A stretch of 7,593 bases of DNA from Bacteroidales bacterium (GTDB taxonomy: Bacteria; Bacteroidota; Bacteroidia; Bacteroidales; UBA4181): the NCBI GenBank assembly GCA_031264715.1, contig JAISDP010000213.1:1-7593 (forward strand). The letters are read 5' to 3'. Below are positions 1 to 4,972 of this stretch, piece by piece; the stretch's first letter is position 1; the number at the start of each line of letters is the position of its first letter. The position numbers were made by a program, and so were the translations under genes. The notes under the pieces were generated by a model that saw only the letters and a program-made list of their open reading frames with translations, was not told where the DNA came from and ran no database searches.

Positions 1-1368
1 AATTCAATAAACAGGAGAGATTTTCTTTCAAGTGCAGCGGTAATGGGCGCTGCAGGTACATTGGGTGCAGGCGCAGTGCTTACATCATGCGGCGGTAGCA
101 AGGAACCGGCATTGGTTCCGCTGAAACCCGAAGCCGAATGGAATATTCCGCAAGGAATACTGCCGGATAAAGCTAAAGACGGTGCGCCGCTAAAAGCAGG
201 CGTGATCGGTTGTGGCGGCCGTGGCAGAGGTGCAGCACAAGACTTTTTAAATGCTGCTTCCAATGTATCAGTAGTTGCTTTGGGTGATGTTTTCCAGGAT
301 AGGGTTGAAGAGTGTCGCAAAGTATTAAAAGAAAAATTCAACCAGGAAATTTCTGACGATATGTGTTTCACCGGATTCGACAATTACGAAAAAGTAATTG
401 CGGCTGGTGTGGATGTATTGATTATTGCTACTCCCCCTGCTTTTCGCCCGATTCATTTCAAGGCGGCTGTAGATGCCGGAAAGCATGTATTTCTGGAAAA
501 ACCGCTTTGCGTGGACCCGATAGGTGCACGTTCGGTGATTGCCACTTCGAAGAAGGCCATATCGCAGGGATTGTGTGTGATTACAGGAACGCAGCGGCAT
601 CACCAGAGAGGTTATATCGAGAGCTATAAACAAATTCAAAGCGGTTTGATCGGTGATATTGTTGGCGGCCAGGTATACTGGAACCAGTCGATGCTGTGGT
701 ACCGTACGAAAGAAAAAAACTGGACGGATGTGGAATGGATGATCCGCGACTGGGTAAACTGGACTTGGCTGTCGGGTGACCATATCGTGGAACAACACGT
801 TCACAATATCGATGTGTTCAACTGGTTTACAGGCTTGAAGCCGGTAAATGCCGTTGCTTTCGGCGCCCGCCAGCGCCGACTGACAGGCGACCAATACGAT
901 ATGTTCAGTGTTGACTATACTTACGAAGGCGGTATTCACATGCATAGCATGTGTCGCCAGATCGACGGCTGTAAAAACAATGTTTCTGAATTCATACAGG
1001 GCAGCAAAGGATCGTGGACAAGCCAGGATGACTATATCATCAAGGACTTGAAAGGAAACGAGCTGTGGAAATATGATAAGGAAAAGGAAAACGCCGATTT
1101 CCAGCAAACCAATCCTTATGTATTGGAACATGTAAACTGGATAAACCATATCCGTGACAAGAAACCTGTCAGTCAGGCTGAAGAAACAGCCATTTCGACA
1201 TTAACCGCAGTGATGGGCCGTATTTCGGCATACACCGGCGCCGAAGTAACCTGGGATCAAATGATGGCCTCGGATTTGAACCTGATGCCGGAAAATTTGG
1301 AGCTCAAGAACATGGATATGAAACAATACGCCGTTGCTGTTCCGGGCAAAGCCAAAGAAGAAAAGTAA
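1..1368 (+). CDS. Gfo/Idh/MocA-family oxidoreductase with Tat signal and lipobox (5' partial)
   Basis: This is a predicted exported NAD(P)-dependent oxidoreductase of the Gfo/Idh/MocA superfamily; the substrate, probably a sugar or sugar derivative, cannot be told from sequence. The frame is open from base 1, and 455 codons are visible. Codons 5-9 read RRDFL, a twin-arginine (Tat) motif. A hydrophobic stretch follows, ending in lipobox LTSC with Cys at codon 30. The first in-window ATG (position 43) would remove the twin arginines, so the true start is almost certainly just left of the window. The Rossmann loop GCGGRG is at codons 70-75 and the family EKP motif at 166-168 (bases 496-504). A His/Asp-rich segment at 264-271 (VEQHVHNI then D) lies where this family's catalytic residues sit. 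The C-terminal alpha/beta domain appears complete, and a terminator follows. Family assignment is secure; substrate and final location (periplasmic or membrane-anchored) are inference. Confidence 0.93.
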   Translation, partial: NSINRRDFLSSAAVMGAAGTLGAGAVLTSCGGSKEPALVPLKPEAEWNIPQGILPDKAKDGAPLKAGVIGCGGRGRGAAQDFLNAASNVSVVALGDVFQDRVEECRKVLKEKFNQEISDDMCFTGFDNYEKVIAAGVDVLIIATPPAFRPIHFKAAVDAGKHVFLEKPLCVDPIGARSVIATSKKAISQGLCVITGTQRHHQRGYIESYKQIQSGLIGDIVGGQVYWNQSMLWYRTKEKNWTDVEWMIRDWVNWTWLSGDHIVEQHVHNIDVFNWFTGLKPVNAVAFGARQRRLTGDQYDMFSVDYTYEGGIHMHSMCRQIDGCKNNVSEFIQGSKGSWTSQDDYIIKDLKGNELWKYDKEKENADFQQTNPYVLEHVNWINHIRDKKPVSQAEETAISTLTAVMGRISAYTGAEVTWDQMMASDLNLMPENLELKNMDMKQYAVAVPGKAKEEK

Positions 1369-1380
1369 TCAAATATTGAT

Positions 1381-1410
1381 CATTGATGATTGAATATCAA
1401 TGATTGAATA
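1381..1410 (+). repeat. Small A/T-rich dyad and direct repeat after the oxidoreductase
   Basis: CATTGAT (1381-1387) and ATCAATG (1396-1402) are inverted around an 8-base loop. GATTGAATA occurs twice in direct orientation (1388-1396 and 1402-1410). The stem is only 7 bp and A/T-rich, so it is weak. It lies between the stop codon and the strong terminator and may be only 3'-UTR structure. Confidence 0.35.
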
Positions 1411-1424
1411 AAGCTTTCGGTTAT

Positions 1425-1456
1425 AAAAAGCCGTTCCGCGAGGGGCGGCTTTTTTA
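1425..1456 (+). terminator. Rho-independent terminator with GCGA tetraloop
   Basis: The 5' arm is 1425-1437 (AAAAAGCCGTTCC), the loop is GCGA (1438-1441, a GNRA tetraloop) and the 3' arm is 1442-1454 (GGGGCGGCTTTTT). It forms 13 pairs including two T-G wobbles and ends in a T run, with more T-rich sequence to about 1466. It closes the oxidoreductase transcript. The A run on the 5' side would also give a T tail on the minus strand. Confidence 0.9.
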
Positions 1457-1479
1457 TTTCATTTTATTGCAGGAAAGTC

Positions 1480-1511
1480 ATTGCGGAATGACAAATTCTT
1501 ACTTTCTTTTG
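1480..1511 (+). promoter_or_regulatory. Possible Bacteroidota-type promoter for the YitT-family gene
   Basis: TTCTTTTG (1504-1511) matches TAnnTTTG at all specified positions but one. ATTG (1480-1483), with a 20-base spacer, is a one-mismatch version of the TTTG -33 box. This would give a leader of about 30 bases before the ATG at 1549. Both boxes are imperfect, so the call rests on spacing and on position just after a terminator. Confidence 0.45.
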
Positions 1512-1548
1512 CACCTCGAAAAATCAAAATATTTATTCGGATATTCAA

Positions 1549-2418
1549 ATGGAAAAGAAAAAGTCGAAAGTCGCGTCCGTCCTTCGTTCACATGCTATCA
1601 TTACTTTTGGTTTATTGTGTACGGCCTTTGGCTGGGGCGCATTCCTGATTCCCAGCAATGTCACGGGTGGCGGGGTAAGCGGTATTGCTGCCATCATCTA
1701 CTTTGCCGCCAAGTTCCCTGCCGGTGTTACCTATCTGCTGGTCAACGCTGTTTTGATCCTTGTGTCCATGACGATTGTCAATGTAAACTTCGGGCTTAAG
1801 TCGGTGTACGGCGTTGTGGTGTTTTCGTTGCTATTGGCCCTGTTTCAAGAAGTTTTCCCTGATCCCGTGGTGAGCGACACCATGCTGGCGACCATTGTAG
1901 GAGCCATCCTTTCGGGCATCGGTACCGGTATTGTATTCACGCAGGGAGGGAGCGCCGGCGGCACCGACCTGATTGCGATGATGATTACCAGTCAGCGCAA
2001 CATCAGTCCGGGGCGCGTGATCATGATGGTCGACGTGGTGGTGATCTCCTCGTCGTTCTTCATTTTCCATTCGCTGGAACGGATGATCTACGGTTATTGC
2101 GTGATGGTGATCGCCAGCTGTGTGGTAGATTTTGTCCTGGCCGGTTCCAAACAGTCGTATCAACTGTTTATCTTTTCGGACAAGTACGAGGAGGTGGCCA
2201 ACAACATCTTCTCGAATGTCAAGCGGGGATTGACACTGGTGGATGCTCAAGGCTGGTATACCCGTAAACCCACCAAGATGATCATGGTGATTGTCCGTAA
2301 GTACGAAGTAACCGATGTTTTCAAAGCCATTAAGGAAATCGACCCCGAAGCATTCATTTCCATGGGAAATGTGATGGGCGTGTACGGGAAAGGGTTTGAC
2401 AGGCTTAAAGTGAAATAG
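1549..2418 (+). CDS. YitT-family integral membrane protein (DUF161 and DUF2179 type)
   Basis: This 289-residue inner-membrane protein resembles the YitT family, whose members have an N-terminal multi-pass domain and a soluble C-terminal domain; the family's transport or other activity is not established. Hydrophobic segments lie at about residues 14-34, 43-54, 58-78, 84-100, 112-130, 157-173 and 178-198, so five or six membrane passes are likely. Two related glycine-rich loops are visible: NVTGGGVSGIA (37-47) and GGSAGGTDLIA (133-143), the internal repeat typical of the family. Residues from about 205 to the end are soluble, with the alternating pattern of a small alpha/beta domain ending in MGVYGKGF. 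The ATG at 1549 is preceded by an A/T-rich leader with no Shine-Dalgarno sequence, as expected in Bacteroidota. The gene appears monocistronic, between a terminator and the next promoter, so context gives no hint of substrate. Confidence 0.88.
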   Translation: MEKKKSKVASVLRSHAIITFGLLCTAFGWGAFLIPSNVTGGGVSGIAAIIYFAAKFPAGVTYLLVNAVLILVSMTIVNVNFGLKSVYGVVVFSLLLALFQEVFPDPVVSDTMLATIVGAILSGIGTGIVFTQGGSAGGTDLIAMMITSQRNISPGRVIMMVDVVVISSSFFIFHSLERMIYGYCVMVIASCVVDFVLAGSKQSYQLFIFSDKYEEVANNIFSNVKRGLTLVDAQGWYTRKPTKMIMVIVRKYEVTDVFKAIKEIDPEAFISMGNVMGVYGKGFDRLKVK

Positions 2419-2487
2419 TTACAAGTTCCGGGTTGCGAACTCCAAGGTTAAAAAACCGGTATACCCTCAGCGTAATCTCTTTTTCCA

Positions 2488-2519
2488 TTTTCAACTTTCA
2501 ATTATCAATTGTACCTTTG
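2488..2519 (+). promoter_or_regulatory. Bacteroidota-type promoter for the response regulator
   Basis: TACCTTTG (2512-2519) is a perfect TAnnTTTG -7 box. TTTT (2488-2491) lies 20 bases upstream as a one-mismatch -33 box. Transcription would start near 2525, giving a leader of under 20 bases before the ATG at 2542. This also argues against the upstream in-frame TTG at 2509, which would lie within the promoter. Confidence 0.62.
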
Positions 2520-2541
2520 GAGAAATCTTATTTCAGACAAA

Positions 2542-3258
2542 ATGGCACATGATAAATATAAAATATTGCTGGTAGATGACGAGCCTGACATCTTGGAATT
2601 CCTTAGCTACAACCTGAAGAAAGAAGGATACGAGGTATTTACGGCTTCCGGTGGCAACGAGGCTATCGAGACGGCATTAGCCGAACTGCCGCATCTGATA
2701 CTGATGGATGTAATGATGCCCGGAAAAGATGGTGTGGAAACATGCGAGGAAATGCGTACCCATTCGCAGTTAGACAACTGTATTATCGCTTTCCTGACAG
2801 CAAGGGCCGAAGATTATTCCCAGATTGCCGGTTTCGAAGCCGGAGCCGATGACTATATCAATAAACCGATTAAACCCAAAGTACTGCAAACACGTATTAA
2901 AGCCCTGCTGAAGCGGTATGACAAATCGGATCAGGACAAGGGTGCGGTTAAAGCCACAACAAGCGCCAGCGCCGACCTGGTTATTGATAAGGAGCGGTTT
3001 GTGGTGATCAAGAAGGGAGAAGAACTGACCTTACCCAAAAAGGAATTTGAATTACTGGCCTTGCTGATGTCCAGGCCCGAAAAGGTATTTGGCCGCGAGG
3101 AAATATTCAATCTCGTGTGGGGCGACGATATTGTTGTCGGCGACCGTACTATCGACGTTCATATACGGAAACTGCGCGAAAAGATCGGCGATAAACACAT
3201 CAAGACCCTTAAAGGCGTAGGATACAAGTTTGTGGAAAGACAGGTCGCAAAAGAGTAA
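2542..3258 (+). CDS. OmpR/PhoB-family response regulator, orphan in this window
   Basis: This is a 238-residue DNA-binding response regulator. The receiver domain (about residues 6-125) has the acidic pair D12/D13, phosphoacceptor D56 in LILMDVMMP, the switch Thr T86 in FLTAR and the conserved K108 in DDYINKP. A linker at 126-146, rich in K, D, S and A, joins it to a winged-helix Trans_reg_C domain (about 148-233). That domain has a recognition helix near TIDVHIRKLREKIG (203-216) and the family ending GVGYKF. The signature EDYSQIAGFEAGADDY resembles PhoB-like regulators of Bacteroidota, so phosphate control is possible but not shown. The start is ATG 2542: the upstream TTG at 2509 overlaps the promoter, and MAHDKYKILLVDDE is a normal N-terminus. 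No histidine kinase is adjacent on either side, so the partner is unknown. Residues for phosphorylation and DNA binding appear intact. Confidence 0.93.
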   Translation: MAHDKYKILLVDDEPDILEFLSYNLKKEGYEVFTASGGNEAIETALAELPHLILMDVMMPGKDGVETCEEMRTHSQLDNCIIAFLTARAEDYSQIAGFEAGADDYINKPIKPKVLQTRIKALLKRYDKSDQDKGAVKATTSASADLVIDKERFVVIKKGEELTLPKKEFELLALLMSRPEKVFGREEIFNLVWGDDIVVGDRTIDVHIRKLREKIGDKHIKTLKGVGYKFVERQVAKE

Positions 3259-3261
3259 GAC

Positions 3262-3345
3262 ATGCAAGATGGTAAAAGATACCTAAAGGCACAAGGCGTC
3301 ATGCTGAAAAATGCGGTGCACGTCTTTTTCTATTCATATCAATAG
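3262..3345 (+). other. 27-codon open frame directly after the regulator, same frame
   Basis: After the regulator's TAA (3256-3258) and one codon (GAC), an ATG opens a 27-codon frame ending in TAG at 3343-3345. It is in the same frame as the regulator, so readthrough of one stop would append 28 residues. The peptide begins MQDGKRYLK and ends VHVFFYSYQ. It has no recognisable domain and does not resemble the start of a sensor kinase. It may be chance, a degraded end of a longer ancestral frame, or a small translated ORF. Confidence 0.18.
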
Positions 3346-3360
3346 AGCAGAAGTTCTACC

Positions 3361-3392
3361 ACCGCTGTCAGGGTCAAGACCGCTGACAGGGT
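3361..3392. repeat. Stem-loop built from two near-identical 14-bp direct repeats
   Basis: ACCGCTGTCAGGGT (3361-3374) and ACCGCTGACAGGGT (3379-3392) match at 13 of 14 positions in direct orientation. The same bases also fold: CTGTCAG (3365-3371) pairs with CTGACAG (3383-3389), and inside it GGTC (3372-3375) pairs with GACC (3378-3381), leaving one bulged G at 3382. The stem has no T run after it, so it is not a standard terminator. It sits just upstream of the tandem array and shares its GGTCAA word. Confidence 0.7.
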
Positions 3393-3400
3393 AACCTTCC

Positions 3401-3492
3401 CGGTCAAAAGGTCTTTGCCCCTTCGGTCAAAAGGTCTTTGCCCCCTCGGTCAAAAGGTCTTTGCCCCCTCGGTCAAAGGGTCTTTGACTGTC
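3401..3492. repeat. Tandem array of 23-bp units, three intact and one degenerate
   Basis: Units begin at 3401, 3424, 3447 and 3470 with exact 23-bp periodicity. Units 2 and 3 are identical, and unit 1 differs from them by one base near its end. Unit 4 keeps 16 of the first 17 bases and then diverges. A fragment CGGTCAAAA recurs at 3499-3507. Each unit begins CGGTCAAAAGGTCTTTG and ends in a C-rich stretch, and contains GGTC twice, 8 bases apart. CAAA and TTTG could pair locally. The period is not a multiple of three, so it is not a coding repeat. There are no spacers, which excludes a CRISPR array. The role is unknown. Confidence 0.85.
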
Positions 3493-3896
3493 ACAGAACG
3501 GTCAAAATTTTATCAAATATAACCGTGCGCGGTTCGTTTAACAGTTTTCCCATGCCTTCCGGCATCAAACGCACAAAAACATCCCCTGGCTTCGTCGCCG
3601 GAACATCCGAATTATATCTAGTTATTGGCTTATAATGAGCGCCTTTAGCCGCCCGCAATCCGTTGACACTGTTAGAAATGTTATTGCCCGGCAGTCCATC
3701 TCTTCCCTTTTACAAAATCGCAGTATCTTTTTCGTCATCAAATTTTATCCGTTCATGGAAAATATCCGTCAACACATCAAAACAGAGCTTAACATGCAAA
3801 CTCTAAGGTTTTATGTGCCGTATAACGATGTGTTATCGCATCACAGCATAACAGGTAAAAATAGATCAGTAAAAATAAAATATAAAATATACGGTC
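3493..3896. other. Long gap without a convincing gene
   Basis: About 400 bases separate the tandem array from the lipoprotein ATG. A small perfect hairpin lies at 3521-3534 (AACCG, loop TGCG, CGGTT). An open frame of 148 codons (3635-4081) crosses the gap but runs about 185 bases into the lipoprotein gene in another frame. Its translation shows no family signature, so it is treated as fortuitous. The last 150 bases are markedly A/T-rich. I found no full TAnnTTTG promoter; TATCTTTT at 3724-3731 is the nearest and lacks a -33 partner. The promoter of the lipoprotein gene is therefore unassigned. Confidence 0.5.
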
Positions 3897-4622
3897 ATGA
3901 AAAAGGTTCTGTTCATCATGTTAATTATCGTAAGTGTGGTAGCTTGCGAAAGCGAGTCGAGGTTAGCTTCGATCGAAATGATTCAAAGCGTAGATGCATA
4001 TGTAGGCAACAGCATCGTACTGGAAGTATCGCATACACCTGCCAACGCCATGGTACCCGCTTACCGTTTCAAGACAAATAACCAGTTTGTGGCATCCGTC
4101 ACCGAGCAGGGTACAGTTGTCTGCAACCATGTGGGTACCTGTACCATCCAAGTGGCTACAGCCGATACCCGGTTTTCAACCACCTGCATTGTCAATGTAA
4201 AGCCCAACAATGCACTGTATACTGAGCCGGTGCTTGATTTTAAAACAACCAAAGCGGCTATAAAGCTAAAAGAAACCGACAAAGCAATCGTATATGAAAC
4301 AGCAACCATGTTGATATACCAGGGCATTGAAAACCCGGTGCAACAAGTGGCATACCAATTTGACGAAACCCGGAAACTGGTAACAGCCGTTGTAAAATTG
4401 TCAACAGACGCTTCTTCGGAACTGGACAGCTTTATGAGCGAATGTTACAACCGATACCAGGCTGCAGGAAATAACGACCTGCCGGTATGGAGGGGTAATG
4501 ATACGGAAGTTGTGGTAAAAGCCGTTAACAATACCTGTTTTGTTGTATACAATCCTTTTTCGGGAAGTTCTACCTGCACAAGCGCCCTCAATACCATCGA
4601 AATGCTCCAGTCTGTCAAATAA
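3897..4622 (+). CDS. Exported lipoprotein with a BIG2-like Ig domain
   Basis: This is a 241-residue predicted lipoprotein of unknown function. The N-terminus MKK plus a hydrophobic stretch ends in lipobox VVAC, with Cys17 as the lipidation site. The residues after Cys17 (ESES) carry two acidic residues but no clear surface-export signal. Residues of about 24-101 resemble a bacterial Ig-like group 2 domain: an SVDAYVG strand, a TPAN turn, then FVASVTEQGTVV and GTCTIQVAT, the usual 'VASV..G.V....GT.TI.A' pattern. The domain holds three cysteines (76, 82, 97). Residues 108-241 form a second, unrecognised region, including LIYQGIENPVQQVAYQF and a helical SSELDSFMSECYNRYQ. The motif IEM(I/L)QSV occurs near both ends of the mature protein (26-32 and 234-240). 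The start at 3897 is the only one preserving the signal peptide. The gene seems to stand alone ahead of a strong terminator and converges on priA. Confidence 0.82.
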   Translation: MKKVLFIMLIIVSVVACESESRLASIEMIQSVDAYVGNSIVLEVSHTPANAMVPAYRFKTNNQFVASVTEQGTVVCNHVGTCTIQVATADTRFSTTCIVNVKPNNALYTEPVLDFKTTKAAIKLKETDKAIVYETATMLIYQGIENPVQQVAYQFDETRKLVTAVVKLSTDASSELDSFMSECYNRYQAAGNNDLPVWRGNDTEVVVKAVNNTCFVVYNPFSGSSTCTSALNTIEMLQSVK

Positions 4623-4660
4623 TCCTTGAAAGCAATCTCCATCGATAAAATTCACGACAA

Positions 4661-4704
4661 AAGAGGAGCTTATGGTTTATCCGTAAGCTCCTCTTCTTTC
4701 TTTT
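4661..4704 (+). terminator. Strong hairpin terminator after the lipoprotein gene, possibly bidirectional
   Basis: The 12-bp arms AAGAGGAGCTTA (4661-4672) and TAAGCTCCTCTT (4684-4695) are perfectly complementary. Three more pairs inside (T-G, G-C, G-C) leave loop TTTAT at 4676-4680. A T-rich tail follows (TTCTTTCTTTT, 4694-4704). Read on the minus strand the stem is followed by TTTTGT, so it may also stop convergent priA transcription after it crosses the element at 4716-4922. Confidence 0.9.
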
Positions 4705-4715
4705 GCTACCGCAAA

Positions 4716-4748
4716 AAGATACGGGAACGGCTTGACGATTCCTTGCCT
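4716..4748. repeat. 33-bp direct repeat, left copy
   Basis: This 33-bp segment (core AAGATACGGGAACGGCTTGA) recurs without a mismatch at 4890-4922. The left copy ends exactly where the left terminal inverted repeat of the core element begins (4749). Confidence 0.92.
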
Positions 4749-4889
4749 CCTGACTTCGACACTCGGGTGACGCAGTGTATTTTGAGCCTTTGAGAATTGA
4801 ATATTTAACGTTTTTCTTTTCAGTTGTATAGAAATATTCGATTCTCACAAGGTTAACCTGTTTGTGGGTGACGCATTGTCGAAGTCAGG
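4749..4889. mobile_element. MITE-like 141-bp element with 13-bp terminal inverted repeats
   Basis: The ends are CCTGACTTCGACA (4749-4761) and TGTCGAAGTCAGG (4877-4889), exact reverse complements. Inside, TGAGAATTGAATATTT (4791-4806) pairs with AAATATTCGATTCTCA (4832-4847) at 15 of 16 positions, around a 25-base T-rich loop. GGGTGACGCA lies near both ends but in direct orientation (4765-4774 and 4866-4875). A 10-bp palindrome AGGTTAACCT is at 4850-4859. No open frame of note lies within, so any movement would need a transposase in trans. The 33-bp flanking repeats are much longer than usual target duplications, so it may instead be a structured intergenic repeat or the result of local duplication. 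The structure is seen directly; mobility is inference. Confidence 0.55.
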
Positions 4890-4922
4890 AAGATACGGGA
4901 ACGGCTTGACGATTCCTTGCCT
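4890..4922. repeat. 33-bp direct repeat, right copy
   Basis: This copy is identical to 4716-4748 and starts immediately after the right terminal inverted repeat (4877-4889). The 50 bases between it and the priA stop codon hold an inverted pair GAACGC (4937-4942) and GCGTTC (4963-4968), and a GGTGACG word on the minus strand (4956-4962) like those inside the element. Confidence 0.92.
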
Positions 4923-4972
4923 GTTGCGACTCATGAGAACGCTTCACTAAGTTTACGTCACCGCGTTCGATT

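Noticed and set aside
325..1149. 274-codon minus-strand frame within the oxidoreductase
   Set aside because: It is antisense to conserved Gfo/Idh/MocA sequence and has no recognisable features; the frame is a by-product of codon bias.
1404..1799. 131-codon frame before and within the YitT-family gene
   Set aside because: It begins ahead of the terminator hairpin, runs through it, and overlaps the membrane protein in another frame.
2446..2465. Terminator for the YitT-family gene
   Set aside because: Only short dyads are present (GGTT-AACC and GGTATACC), with no stable stem followed by a T run.
2509..2541. TTG at 2509 as start of the response regulator
   Set aside because: It lies in the promoter -7 region and would add 11 residues not expected before a receiver domain.
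3401..3492. CRISPR array
   Set aside because: The 23-bp units are directly contiguous with no unique spacers, and no cas genes are present.
3401..3507. Replication iterons
   Set aside because: The period fits loosely, but there is no rep gene, no A/T-rich unwinding region tied to it, and the neighbours are chromosomal genes.
3635..4081. 148-codon open frame as a gene
   Set aside because: It overlaps about 185 bases of the well-supported lipoprotein gene in another frame and its translation has no family signature.
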